Positions 1 to 12,545 of a stretch of DNA of 64,000 nucleotides are shown here, piece after piece. Each line of letters begins with the position of its first letter. The first letter of the stretch is position 1. Below the pieces are notes generated by a model that saw only the letters and a list, made by a program, of their open reading frames with translations, was not told the origin of the DNA and ran no database searches. Source of the stretch: Buddleja alternifolia (taxonomy: Eukaryota > Streptophyta > Magnoliopsida > Lamiales > Scrophulariaceae); the NCBI GenBank assembly GCA_019426215.1, contig CM033395.1, forward strand, positions 2,487,501 through 2,551,500, in the 5' to 3' direction. Made by a program: the position numbers and the translations under genes.

Positions 1-105
1 TAGTTTGGGGGGGTATCTGCTATTTTCTCACATGTAAATGATAACATATTGCACAAGAAAATAAAATGAGGGGTATCACACTCTCCCCTCCTCAAAAGAA
101 TTCGG
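1..105 (-). mobile_element. 3' end of a minus-strand LTR retrotransposon (polypurine tract plus LTR start), cut by the window edge
   Basis: Read on the minus strand, a purine-rich run (complement of 81-97) is followed at once by TGTGATACCCC (complement of 70-80). That is the arrangement of a polypurine tract next to the first bases of a 3' LTR, common in plant Ty3/gypsy elements. Just upstream the minus strand reads NSFEEGRV then a stop, similar to the tail of some gypsy polyproteins. The LTR runs off the left edge. Its first bases differ from the LTR at 1539-2538 after about the fourth base, so the two do not look like a pair from one element. Confidence 0.4.
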
Positions 106-1524
106 TCCACAAATTCACAATTGAGTTGAAGTTACAGAAAAGAATAAGGAAAAAAAAAATTATTCGACAGCTTTGAAGGGAGCGTAACATGAGTAATTTC
201 TCAAGAATGTAAAAAGTTCTAAAAGTAGGATAACTTAACCTGGTATTTTGAATTCTTTGGTTATGTGAGTTGTAATGAGGAAAGAAGGAATATCATAACT
301 AAATATGAGTGAACAAGTTTAAATAATATCAAATAACAATTCAGGAAGTTGTGTGAAAAGATGCTTTAGTGACACATGGGTGGGAAGCTAGTAACAGTTA
401 TGGATCACATTTGGGAGAAAATATACAATTTAATTCCCAAACTAAATTTTCAATGAGTTAACATTTCATGTGAAAAACAGTGAGTTGCTGAACACCATTA
501 TGACGATGGAAAAGTTGATCTAGAGTTAAAAGCATTTGTTAGTTATTAAGTACTTACTGATATACCAAGTTTCCAATGGTTCAGATGAGTGTTTAGAACA
601 ACTTTAAGGACCAAATGTTTAATAGAACAGGACAACTTATACTATAATAACTTCAATTGGGACCAAACGAGAGATCTAAGTTTATCAATTAATTCATGAA
701 AACAATTATTTTGGAGCTTATATGTCGGTCACTGCTACAAATATTGTGAAGGACTCGTAGTATTTGAGTAACCAACTTATGAGAATAGGTAAGAAATAAG
801 GAAAATAATTTATTGTAGCTATTCAATATTTCGCAAGTAACTCATCAAAAGTCCAAGATAGCAGTTTATCAAAATTACTGGAGTAAGAACGGATTTAAGA
901 AAAATAATATAGGATTTGTTAAAATTTTCAGAAAAGCAAAACTTTCAAATGATAATAAATAGGATATTATGAATGTAGTTTGTTACAGATACAGAAAAAT
1001 CTAGCAATTATCTCAAGACTTAAATTATAGATTCCATCCAAGTCCATAGATTATCGAAAGTTGAACAAGAGTTCATTTGTTTTCTAAGGAAAAGTAGAGG
1101 CAGGTCTTGCTATTGCGACACTAGGATTTAGATTATGTGAGTAAATGTAAATCAAAGGAAACATGAATATAGTACAATAGTTTAAATCTTAATTTAAACT
1201 CTAATAATGTTCAAATGAGAGTGTATTTATGGTTAGCTATCAAAGATCAAATTAAAACCATCCAAAACTTAAATCTATGATTTAGATGTCGGTCTAAGTT
1301 CAGTTAATGGAATGAAATGGCCATGTAAGATATAAGTTATTGGATATACTCAAAAGCGCACTCGCTGTCCTATACCAATGAGCCTTCAACTAATTTCGTG
1401 CCACCAAGCACACAAAATCTTCACGATCCACGCCTCCCACAAGGATCTAGACATGCGCAATGTATTTTATGTCTTCTTCGACCTAATCAAAGCTAAGTTC
1501 AACCAACAATTTCATCGAAATGAG
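106..1524. other. AT-rich stretch without a recognisable gene
   Basis: No long reading frame with protein-family features is visible on either strand. If the LTR at 1539-2538 belongs to an element extending left, this would be its leader and decayed internal region, but I could not recognise gag or pol motifs. Confidence 0.4.
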
Positions 1525-1536
1525 GCTCTGATACCA
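1525..1536 (-). other. Primer binding site for initiator Met-tRNA
   Basis: The complement reads TGGTATCAGAGC, the usual plant LTR-retrotransposon primer site matching the 3' end of initiator Met-tRNA. It lies two bases from the LTR that begins at 1539 and fixes the element's orientation as minus. Confidence 0.75.
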
Positions 1537-1538
1537 AT

Positions 1539-2538
1539 TGTCACGAGGACATTTTTTGAACTTCAATTTTTGCCCAAAACACCACCGTGTGGCCTGATTC
1601 ATATCACACTAACTAGTCAGCCTTCCCCAAACACGCTCACAACTCTCATGTTTTCCCATTGTATGAGTATCCCGCCGATCCATTCACACAACACATGCAC
1701 ACGTTGCATAAATATAAAGGAACACATGTACGGCCTAAAACGGCCAACCTTATATTTCATTGCACATGAAGTAAAACACAAGGAACCCAACTCGTACAAT
1801 TCACACAATGAATGCCCAAAAACGTATAAGAGGACATATTAAATATACACTATCTAATCTAGTGTGATGGACATCCCCCATCACTAGGAAATCCGATCCA
1901 ATCGCATGGCTCCAAATGTCATCTGTTTTAAAATTGACTCCCACGTTTGTGTGCAAGCATCCCCATGTTCCAGCAGCTATGTGGCGAGCTGTTGCCTTGG
2001 TCAATGATCAAAACCACCCGCACATGTCCCACACATACCCGAGTAACCGTCATTAACTGCCTTCCCCGCATATGCCTTGCACCGGGTGCCTGAACACACC
2101 ACTGCCTTCAAGTTTCTCGGCCAGCCTACCTAGACTCGCCTAACTATGCAACTCTCGGCCACCCTGCCTTGATCTCACCCAGTTGTGTGTGCAACTCACA
2201 ATCTGCACACATCATGCGCCTCGCACTAGGCCAATACTCGGCCAAACCCCACAAAACTCGCCAGCACTCAACCAGTTGTTCATTTCAAGCACGCCCATCG
2301 CACGCCGGGTGCTCAACTCAAACACCCATTGAGCTTTCCCGCACAATTGTCCACAACTTGCCACAACCGTGCACTTCCTCGACCAAACCCACTTTGTCTT
2401 GAGTCATTGGCCACTATTGCCCACAACTTGTACAATCTGTGCTCGTAACCCGTCTAATACAGCCTACTCTCGGCACTTGTCGGCCCTCTTGGCATGCTAA
2501 TTCATCGTGCCAAGCATCCGACTATGGGGGGTGTAACA
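1539..2538 (-). mobile_element. 1,000-bp 5' LTR of a minus-strand LTR retrotransposon
   Basis: On the plus strand the segment begins TGTCACGAGG and ends GGTGTAACA, so on the minus strand it starts TGTTACACCCCCC and ends with CA, the TG...CA form of an LTR. The primer site directly beside it (1525-1536) supports its role as a 5' LTR. It is richer in C and G than its surroundings. No partner LTR was found to the left in the window, so the rest of the element is either outside it or lost. The small open frames inside look like chance. Confidence 0.65.
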
Positions 2539-4899
2539 ATAATATAATAGGAATTATATTTTAGACAACAACAAATTGTGCAATTAATTAAACGTGACCA
2601 CTAGTATGATCAAACCTTAATAATATAGTGAGTACAATCACACATTTTTTCACGTATATAAAAATATATTCTCTTTTGACAAAAAATGTCCGAGTTTCTA
2701 TTTTAATTTGCTAGAAAACATTTGTCCTATGTTACATAATTAATATATTTTATGTGCGTTCAAATGACTTTTATTCTCTTAAAGTTAAAGTTGATAGGTG
2801 GTACCAAAATTGAAGCATCTTTACACATTATTAGAAATATCCAGTGCGCTTCAGTTAAAGGCTTAATTATATATGTTGTTATGATATCTTCTCAAACTAA
2901 ACACATTGTAATTTTTCTTAAATGAAAAGTCTCATTAGTGTATATTTTAGTCTTTATTAATTTAACAAAACATGGAAAATTTTGGAAGAAAATGTTACAA
3001 TTTGAACTCTTCTTGTTTCCTATAGAAAGTCTAACACAACATCCTTTGCAGGAATGGGGAGTATAATATGTAAATTTATAATTAAATCTCTAGATAACAT
3101 AAAAATAGCAAAGTGTATGTCACTGACTAATGCTTCACTATTTTATCCCTGACCCTTGATCTTTTAAGGTACTAAATTTTTATGTGATCACAATTACATA
3201 GACATACGTACGTACATGCATGCATGCATATAAGAATAAACTACGGTTCAAGTCAGGTCAATCGTATTTTTTCATTCGGGTCGGCCGTTTTGACAAGTGA
3301 CTCAATGATTCAATAAGTTGATTGGTAGCATCATGTGTCCGTATTTCAAAATATTGCCTCTTAGCTCTCTTTCGGAAGGATGAGGATTGTGTACAAGTTT
3401 CCCTAATTTTCCTTTTGATCTCCCTTCGAGTGTTCAAATTATATGAACCCCCAAGAATTTCAACGATTGACCGTTTTGACAAGTGACCCAATGATCCAAT
3501 AAGTTGATTTTGGATTTCAAAACGTTGCCTCTTAGCTCTCTTTCGAGAGGAAGAGGATTGTATACAAGTTTCTCAAGATTTTCTTTTGATCTCACTTCGA
3601 GTGTTCAAAGTTTTTGATTCTCCAGGAGATCCATTTTAGGAGCTCCAAAAATTTTGTCCATGATCAACTTTGCGCCCTAAAATTCATCCATGGTCAACTT
3701 TTTCCATTTTCATTTAGCTTTTGTTCTTCATTTGGTTGTCGATTTTCATTCTCCAGATTATTTTACTTCTGAGTCATGTTCTCCTATATATTTCTTCCTA
3801 TAGGTTTAGAATGAAAATAAGTTTTATCCATTCTTATTATCAGAACAAAAATACAAGACTTTTGAGGTTCTGAACATTCATCATATCCATCTATCAAAAA
3901 GGCATGTTACATGTATGTTGCATTTTTCGTTCTTAAAATTAAACATATATATACAATACAATCTAGTACTAAAATGACACTTCTTTAAATGAAATTTGTT
4001 TTCATTTTTTATATTCTATAAGTGATGACGTGAGTTGTAAATATAGCATGATATATGCAAACATTTGTAGCTTTTAATACTATACGCATAAATCAAACAA
4101 AAAGAAACAATATAAAGGAAAAACATTACTAATACAATATTTCTTTCTAAATGTTCATTTTATAAATCTACTAAATATTAAAAGGATAACGAAAAATGGC
4201 ATCAAACCATTTTTCAAAGAAGTATTATATCACATTTTCATAAACGACTAATCTATACTCATCTTATGTTGGTATACTTTCATGTTAATCGTAGTCGCAT
4301 TTCTCATGTGACTAGTGAGGTTTGCCTATACTGAATTTAATATACATCACATCAAAATGCAAAGCTGTCATTTTTTAAACACTAACGGTAGAATTAAAAA
4401 TTAAAAATTTACATTTAATTACTATAGACCGTTTATCTTCAAAGTATATATCTAAGGTAAGTAGCTAAAGCAATTAACATTTTACTTTTGTGGTCTTGTA
4501 AATTAAATTGGAAATCCAACATTAAGTATTTTTGTATTTTAGCACAGATTCGTGTAGGACAGAACGGATTACATCAATTGACAATATGAAAAGATAAATT
4601 TTAATTGCAAATCTTTCAATTTTCTTTTACCTAATTTGCTTGTGGCTTGGATCTCTATAAATGACTAAGAAAATGTTGTTTCACTGAGTGCAAATATATT
4701 TCATTGAGAAAGCCTTTAGAAAGGTATTCATTGGGATCCATTATTTATAAATTTTGCATAGTTATAGTTTATAGAGAAAATTCTGATACTCATTTGTCAA
4801 CCTATATATTCATTTCAACCATTGGCACAATCCTTTTTACTTTATGTATCTTATCTGTATTCAAGTATTATTCCTAACAAATTTCGTAATTGTTGGCAG
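2539..4899. other. Intergenic, no gene recognised
   Basis: AT-rich sequence with short frames only. It contains an imperfect direct duplication (3278-3612, listed separately) and a short run of alternating ACGT/ATGC units near 3204-3232. Upstream exons of the gene that starts to be readable at 4900 may lie here, but none could be supported. Confidence 0.5.
3278..3612. repeat. Imperfect direct duplication of about 150 bp
   Basis: Two copies (about 3278-3440 and 3467-3612) share blocks in the same order: GGCCGTTTTGACAAGTGA or GACCGTTTTGACAAGTGA, CAATAAGTTGATT, GCCTCTTAGCTCTCTTTCG, GAGGATTGT, TACAAGTTT and CTTCGAGTGTTCAAA. The copies differ by substitutions and small deletions, so this is an old tandem duplication. 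No coding role is apparent. Confidence 0.75.
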
Positions 4900-7800
4900 T
4901 TTCAAGACTTCTGAGCAATTTAGGGCTACAACTTCAGGTATAGAATGATTCGATAGACTATGATATCTCTAATATCTGATGCTCTTGTACGCATTTTTCA
5001 CTAGTCAGTGTTAGCCATGATGTATATCATCAGAATTTAGCCGAATTTCAACTTTTATGTTTGGGAAATTTTAAAGTGTTTCCATTATGTCTTGTTAGAT
5101 CTCATCGCTGATTAGTAAAATTTGGATTTCTGGCTAATTAATTGTTAATTGTTGTTGCGACAAAAAATAATTGAATTATTGTTATTTCTATTAATAAGTT
5201 TGTCCAACTTATTATCACATGAATGGAAATAGATGTTTAATCGTGATAAGAGTCAAATCCAAAACGCAAAATCATAAGTAGTTCAAAGTAAACTTGTTTC
5301 AATATATACATCAAATTTTTTTTGTCATATTTGGTGCATATATACATTTGTTTGTTTTGAATTGAAGGAAATTGCATTCTGCACATGAACAGTGTGTTTT
5401 AAATATTGAAGTGTTTATAAAACTTGGTTAATTATTTGCACTAAAAGTAATTATATATAAATATATCATTTTATATCTTAGCTACGTAAAGACTTGTAAA
5501 ATTAATATCTCATAACAATGAAGTTCCTAGAAAAAAATCAATATGAATGAAGTTATAAATTCATAATGTTACTACTAATAATATTGAGGTTGTAATTGTT
5601 ATTGTTGTCAACATCTTTGTTGTATTTAACAAATATAAAATAGAGGTCATTGATTTAAGTACATAGTTCTTATAGTGTCCTTCATAATGCTTAGTCTCGA
5701 TCTGGACTATCCTTTTGTTAATATGTCACTATACTCTAAGTGACGTAGAAACAATCTTTTGTTAAGAAGAGAACTGAACATACTATCTGCGAAAAGAAAA
5801 AAATATTAAGAAGTCTCACAAGCTCAAGATTGTAATTTTCTTTTAAAGGTTTAATACACTAGGAAAATATCGATGGTCAATTCTTTTGTTATGTCATTGA
5901 AGTATGATGTATTATTTGGATTAACAAAATTAGAAACTTTTGCACTAATAAAAATCTTATAATTGAATGGAAATTTAATCTTTAATATTTATTATCATGA
6001 ATGTTTAAAATTCTCAGCAACCAATGGAGCAAGGATCGCCCGAGAAATCCCCATCAACTTCATCAGGACAGAGGAGGCAACTCCATAACGAGATGCGCTT
6101 GACCAGTGAATTGGATCCCATATCGCCTTCTTCTCCTCAAGAATGCCTAGTTGAGAAAGAATTGAGCTACGGGTTAGATGACGATGAACAAAAATTCAAT
6201 TTTCTTCTTTATAACATAAATCTTCCAATTTTCGTCATTGATCGAATCATATAATTACACATTTTTTTAATTACGCTTAATTACATTTGATGTCATAGTC
6301 AATTGTGAAAAAGCAATGACTCGGAGTTAATGAACCATGATTTTCTCCTTATTGTAATTCATATTTTATGTATCAAGCCTAACTATGTAAAATGATCCAG
6401 AATCACAAAGACAAGCGAATTTCAACCATCAAATCTCGAGCTGCTGAGTGCTTTACAAAGTAAGCAGGCACAACAAACGGGGACATCCTTTTCAAGAACT
6501 CCATTAACAGTAATTTCTTTAGTCCCTTCATCTAAGAGAATATTCTATGATTGAACTATATGGTTACTAAAGATGTGTTCATGCTCATGGATAGATGATT
6601 GTCTACGAATGTGCTTGAATTTGGTATAAACTTGTGAATGTTTGCTTTTATGCTTTTGATTTGAATATAAAGGGAAAATTGCATATAACCCCCCTGTGTT
6701 ATCACTTTTTTGCTGAAAACCACCTTGTGTTAATTTTTTTGCATGAAACCCCCTTGTGTCAGCCTAAACCCTGCAAAAAACCCCCAATTCGTGTTAAATC
6801 CGCGGAGAATAGCATACACGCGCAGTGTATTTGATGTAGGGTTGGGGGTTTCGTGCAGGGTTTAGACTAACACAAGGGGGTTTTGTGCAAAAAAAATTAA
6901 CACAAGGGGGCTTTCAGCAATAAAGTGATAACACAGGGGGTTATATGCAATTTTCCCGAATATAAATAAAATACTAAGGGGCATATGTATAACTAGGGAA
7001 AGTTACTAGCACAATTTTATGGAGCAAATGAAGATCTTTCAACAGATTATCTCCGAGCCAATTCTCATTCACATGATCAACATTTGTAAGCGATCTTTTC
7101 CTCTTAAATGATATTAGTTTTATATTATGTTTCTTTCACTTGATAATTGTTAACTATACAAAGTAATTGACATATCATACATCCTTAATATAGGTTTTGG
7201 ACAACTCAACTGTCTAACAATCACAATACATTGATTCCGATTGATCAAACAACACAAGGTGGTTGCTACAATGAGATCATCAACCAATATAATCTACCAT
7301 TGTCAAATCTGCCTATTGAATTTCGTTTATCAACACCACCGCCTTCCAGATTTCAAGAGCAGCATATTGGATTGTCTCAAGCTTTAGTAAGATATATGAT
7401 ATCCCCTCTATGTTTAGTTTGAATAATAAAAGTTAGACAAAAATGCATATTTGAATAATTAGGTGAAAAGTTATATAAAATTAGATAAAATTGCATATGT
7501 GAAGGAGATAATATAGGGGATAAGAAGAAATTCACAATTTTTTTTCCAATAATCCTCACTCAATTTACTATAATAAAAATGCTTTCGTTTTATTCTAAAA
7601 ACTAACTTTTCATAATTTTATATTGTTTATGAAAGGCATCATTCGGGAACTCATTGATTGATCTCAACGTGAAACAAATCTATTCGGCATCACATGCACG
7701 AAAGAATGCAGTGATGCTTGAAACTCCAGTTCCATCAAGGTAATAGATCTTCATTAAACACGAAAGTACTACTATAACAAGCAATTGACATGAACAAATT

Positions 7801-9664
7801 TCTTAAATTTGTGTGCCTATTGCGCATGGTCCATAAAATGTAAATGAAATCTAATCTAACAATCTTTAATAGGACTGCAGAGGCTACCCACTTAGTTAAG
7901 ATTGTGATTCATTATTTTTACATAGTGATGTCAGTATTTTACTTTATGACATCATTATAATTTTATTCAACAACTCATAGTATTGTTCATATTAACTTAT
8001 TAAAAATACTAAAATCTTTATTAATAACTTATTTTGCAACTTATTTTAGATCAATGAGAATGCAAGACATCCCAAAACCAATGAATGCATCAAGTGGCTA
8101 TGATTTAACCAGTGGTAGCTCAAGCTATGGTAAAGGCCCTGCAATATCAACACTGAAGGTATGCATAATACTTTTTTCCTCAATTTCCTAGTGTAACAAT
8201 TTAATTGAAGAAAAAAAAGTATATTAGGAGCTAGTAAATGTACCAAAATCAAGTTGTACTGTTTTAAAAAAAAATTATTTTTTTGCATTGGTTAACATTT
8301 TTGTGAGATTCAAAATGGTTAGTCGATATTCACCAAAAAAAAAAAGGTTTGCGTAGAAATCAAGTGATATATTCTGAACTATGACAGCAAGTGCACATTG
8401 CATTTATTTACTTTTTGGTTAACATTTGCGTGCATTTACTTTATATGCCCCCCGCCCTTAGTTTCACATGATATATATAGTCTCATATTTTTGTTTATTG
8501 ATCAACTATACCACTATGGTTTTAGAGTTGAATAACCTATTAGGAAACCAAATTTAAATAGTTTGTTGATGACTTGATTAGCCAAAAAATGTCATTTGGG
8601 CAAGGAATGTGTTTCCTCCTTTAATATGTCTTCATATGATGAAATGACTTGACCTACAACATAATAAGCGTTAGGGTTTTCGAGAGGTTGCCTATTTGTA
8701 AAACTTTAACGTTCACGCCAGTCCAATATTAAGAGAAAATAAAAAAATCACAGAAAGAGCGATTTTGGAATAGTTATAGAAAATGTATTTTCACTATTTG
8801 TGTTGGGGCATATAGCATTTTCCTATATTTAAACTCTTGTACATTAGGGTTGTATTGTATTACACCAATGATGATGGTGTTTATTGGACACTGCTAGGGT
8901 GGTGGTGTAAATAGATGAATTTCCATATATGCAATGTCCAAAATAATTATTTGAATTAATTTAGTTCGGATAAATTAAATGAGTATTAAAGAATAAATTA
9001 AATGACTATTTGTTTTATGATAGTCAACGTAAAGTATCTATGCAAAAGGGCATGATTATGACTTTCTTATGCATAACAGAATTATTAGGTACTTATCTTT
9101 TATAGTCAAACGACATTACCTGCTTGATAATTTATAGAAATCACAATTTTTCATGTTATTTAATTGTATGTATTTTTTATTTCCAAGGTAAGTATTTATT
9201 TTCTCGACTGTGATTCATTATGCAGAGGAAAATGACATGGAAAGACGACGGATCTCCAAGTTATCAAAGGTGGAACTCTTCTGTTCGAGGTTATCAAAGA
9301 TATGGCTCGAGCAACTTCGAAAGGTAACATTGCATTATAAATTTTACATCAATTTCAATTTAGAATTTTATTATGATAAGATTTTATTATTTCAATAACT
9401 CGTGGTTTTCAATTAAAGGTACACATTGTATGATAAAAGATATGAAGCCATGGGTGTTCCTGTGGATCCACATTTACGCATCTTCAATGAAATAACTGGA
9501 AATGGTAAATTTTCTTCCAATTTTTCTTTCACATAATAGTAATATTTATTTTTCTAAAATGCTTGTTGAATCAAAATGATATTTCTTTCATGCTATTTTA
9601 CTTTATAGTAATTTGTATTATTTTTCCAGCTAATAATGGAGAATCGTCGAAGAAAATCAATTGA
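4900..9664 (+). CDS. Multi-exon plant gene of unknown function (3' part)
   Basis: A chain of exons with consistent GT-AG borders and matching phase: 6018-6172, 6401-6509, 6997-7085, 7194-7386, 7636-7739, 8050-8158, 9226-9323, 9419-9504 and 9630-9664 (stop TGA). A 38-base exon at 4900-4937 also fits in phase but is less certain. From 6018 these give about 325 codons without a stop. The product is rich in Ser, Gln, Asn and Pro, looks largely unstructured, and has a better ordered C-terminus containing YDKRYEAMGVPVDPHLRIFN; other readable stretches are SEFQPSNLELLSALQ and LPIEFRLSTPPPSRFQEQ. I do not recognise the family. The low-complexity body with a short conserved tail would suit a nuclear regulatory protein, but that is only a guess. 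The first exons and true start codon are not identified, and a MITE lies in the intron between 6509 and 6997. Confidence 0.65.
6672..6957. mobile_element. Mutator-type MITE, 286 bp, 9-bp TSD
   Basis: The ends are inverted repeats: it starts GGGAAAATTGCATATAACCC and ends with the reverse complement of the same sequence. Inside, further inverted blocks such as ACCCCCTTGTGT and its complement continue the palindrome. The element is flanked on both sides by GAATATAAA (6663-6671 and 6958-6966). A 9-bp duplication is typical of Mutator-like elements. It has no coding capacity and sits in an intron of the unknown gene. Confidence 0.92.
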
Positions 9665-9900
9665 TCGCTTGGTATGAATGGGCTCCCAAGAGGAATTGTG
9701 ATGATTGAGGATCAAATAATCTATTTATGATCTAGTTGTCGAGTTTTCCTTTAGCAGTTATTATTAGGAAGTTTCGGACCTGAAGCCCTGGTATACTTGT
9801 AGCTATCCGTTTAATGGTCCTCGAATGGGTCCCATTGGATGGTTGCGATTCTCCCGGACTTTGGTCCTGGAGAATTCTTAATAATAAATGCTTTTACATC
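9665..9900 (+). other. Probable 3' UTR of the unknown gene with polyadenylation signal
   Basis: Sequence after the TGA stop at 9662-9664 is less AT-rich than the introns and holds AATAAA at 9883-9888, a plausible polyadenylation signal. No other gene signal is seen. Confidence 0.4.
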
Positions 9901-10542
9901 TAATTTGAATTATATTAAGATGTTATTTCTGTAGTAGTACTTCATTTCTTTTTGCTTGTCTCGAAACTTTGAGCTAGAATTTCATTATCAATGCATTTTT
10001 CAATCTTTTAATATAGCATTCACTTCGCAACCTCGATGACCTTGTTCGGTTGTGGCCCTATTCTGGCCAGTGGCCTGCTTGTGACGCCCCACACATGTTT
10101 AGATGGTAACTTAAGTCAAATATATTTTCAGTTATTTTAATCCGAAGGATTTCAAGTTTAAATTGAAAAGGGAATTGTATTAAACTTATAATCTGTTTGA
10201 ATCGACATAGGCTCGTCTCGACTGTCGAACTCGTGCTTTTGAAAAGGGGCTCTTTGATTGTATTGAAGCTAGAATGCACTTGATTGAAAACAATGTAATG
10301 TAGTGGGTCCATTGAAGCATACTTACTATTTTTATTTGGATTTAATTGTATGTATCAAGGTATTCAGGGGCTAAATTGATTATGTGACCTTCATTTGGGG
10401 TGTAATTGAAACAACTATAAAGTTAGATTAAATTCTAAGAATATAATAAAATAAAATAAACAAAAAGAAAAAAGGAATAAGGCCTAAGAACCATATCTAA
10501 ATTCAAATTCAAATTTAGTAGAAAAAGGAAAAAAGAATTAGG
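9901..10542. other. No gene seen
   Basis: AT-rich intergenic sequence. A minus-strand open frame at 10058-10312 has no recognisable features and is taken as chance. Confidence 0.5.
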
Positions 10543-10550
10543 GTCTCATT

Positions 10551-11164
10551 TAGGGCTGTAAACGAGCCGAGCTCGAGCTTGAAGTAAAAAATAATTTAAT
10601 TTTTTTTAGAAAATAAAATAAAATATATTCTGCTTTTTAGCTTATAACAATACGTTAATAATGTATAGTATACATTATTCACATATACAATAAGTATTAA
10701 GATAAATAATAATTAAATATCTTATATTCAATAAGTATTTAGAAAATAGAGGAGGGTGTCGTGAAAACATGATTTCATTATATTATTTATAGAAAAGTAT
10801 ATCATATCAACTAAAATATATAATCTTATAATTGTTGTTGTTATTGTTTTGCACGATTTAAACAAAATAGGGAAAAAAAAACTTAAATATTATTAAACTA
10901 TGTTGTATATAAAATTGCAAGCATTATTTTTATGAAATACGAGTATTTTTAGACATATATTAAAAATTAATAAAAATTAATATTAAAAGCTCACGAGCCT
11001 GCTCACGAGCATATGAACAACTATAAGTGAGCTCGAGCTCGACTCACGAAAAAGCTCGACTCTAGCTCGAAAAGCTCGACTCGAGCTCGAAATAGCTCGA
11101 GCTGAGCTCTAGTCGAACCGGCTCACCATGCTCATGAGCCGGCTCGACTTACCTTACACCCCTA
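10551..11164. mobile_element. Non-autonomous hAT-type element, 614 bp, 8-bp TSD
   Basis: Starts TAGGGCTGTAAACGAGCC and ends with a sequence whose complement is TAGGGGTGTAAGGTAAGTCG. Both subterminal regions are rich in GAGCTCG-type motifs; the middle is AT-rich and non-coding. A perfect 8-bp duplication, GTCTCATT, flanks it (10543-10550 and 11165-11172). An 8-bp duplication with short inverted ends is the hAT signature. Related termini occur at 55863, 57041-57491 and 58042-58391. Confidence 0.9.
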
Positions 11165-11419
11165 GTCTCATTGTTGTATTATTCACCTAACAAGCTTAGT
11201 TAATGTAAGCCACCTGATTACTTGATTATTGTCTTCTTCTTGATTAAATACAAGTACCTAGTAAATTGTTTTTGTTAACTATATATGGACTAAAATACTA
11301 ATTAATAAACTAGATAGTAAATTGTTAAGTATTGGATTAGTTCATAAGAGAATATTTATTTCATTGTGTCTAACATAAAGAGACATAAACTCTTTATAGT
11401 TAGCTGGTAATTATTTGTC

Positions 11420-12049
11420 GGGAAAAAATTTGCTTTTGGTCTCATAGGAGTCGACCCAAAACAATTTTAGTCTGTAGGTTTTTTTTTGACACTTTTAGTC
11501 CCATAGGAGTGAAAAGTGACACTTTTGGCCTCAAACGTGAAAAAATGGACGGAAAATGGCGATTGAGACATATGCGCCGTTAGTTTTAAGGATAAAAAAA
11601 ATCAAAAAAAAATTCAAATATTAATTAAATAAAAAAAAAAGAAGGAAGTTGACCAGTAATGGTCGTCTTCTTCGCAAACACCACCCCCGCCATCACCACC
11701 CCCCCCCCCCTCCCGCCAAGTTGTCGCCACCACCATCGCCGGCACCCCTTCAAAGCTCGACCCACTTTCCATCGCTCAACCATCATCTTCTTTGTTTTTT
11801 GTTTTTTGTTTTTTATTCTTTTATTAATATTTTGAATTTATTTTAATTTCTTTTTGAATTTCTTCCCCCCCCCCCTCCTTAAAACTAACGGCGCGTGTGT
11901 CTCAATCGCCATTTTCCATCCATTTTTTCACGTTTGGGACCAAAAGTGTCACTTTTTCACTCCTATGAGACTAAAAGTGTCAAAAAAAGTTCTACGAGAC
12001 TAAAAGTATTTTAGGCCGACTCCTACGGGACCAAAAGTGAATTTTTCTC
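11420..12049. mobile_element. Mutator-type inverted-repeat element, 630 bp, 9-bp TSD
   Basis: Two arms of roughly 160 bp are inverted copies of each other. They share blocks such as TTTTGGTC, CACTTTTAGTC, CGTGAAAAAATGGA and GGCGATTGAGACA, plus the complements. The outer ends are GGGAAAAAATTTGC and its imperfect complement. TTATTTGTC flanks it on both sides (11411-11419 and 12050-12058). The centre is C-rich, giving a Pro/His-rich frame at 11649-11846 that is probably meaningless. No transposase is present. Confidence 0.9.
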
Positions 12050-12112
12050 TTATTTGTCGTTTAATTATGAGTGACCATTTTTCTCTTATTTGTCGTTTAA
12101 TTATGAGTGACC
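12041..12112. repeat. Tandem duplication of 36 bp over the element's right end
   Basis: Units 12041-12076 and 12077-12112 appear identical. Each includes the last nine bases of the 630-bp element, its target duplication and 18 bases of flank, so the duplication arose after the element inserted. Confidence 0.9.
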
Positions 12113-12545
12113 ATTTCATTTTTTTATAAGCAATCAAGTGATAACTGGATATCCTACACTACATGCGTCAACGGTTAATTTGGTGTTCCTAAATGACTTA
12201 TTAGTAGGCATTAGCTATATAAGTATATTGACTATTTCAGTGGTGATTAGAATAAAAAAACTCGATTAGACAAATTAACACTGAGAAATTAAATTAATTA
12301 AATTAAATTAAATACAATGATAAAAGTGTGGATAACTTAATTGTTTCTTCCAATTGTAATTTTACTTCTTTACCCTTACTAATTATAATTACAATGATAA
12401 TTGAGAATAAATAAAATCTATTACATAAAAAATTCTCCATTTCCCTACAAAACTAATGAATAAATGTCGGGTCATCACATCTTCATGCAAGTTAATGTAA
12501 AATGAATGTCATTAACCTCATGTACCTTTCAACTTCCAAATATCC

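Noticed and set aside
1378..1842. 154-codon open frame across the LTR/leader border
   Set aside because: It crosses the primer site and LTR boundary of a minus-strand element and has no family features.
10058..10312. 84-codon minus-strand frame
   Set aside because: No domain features, no splice context and composition like the flanking intergenic DNA.
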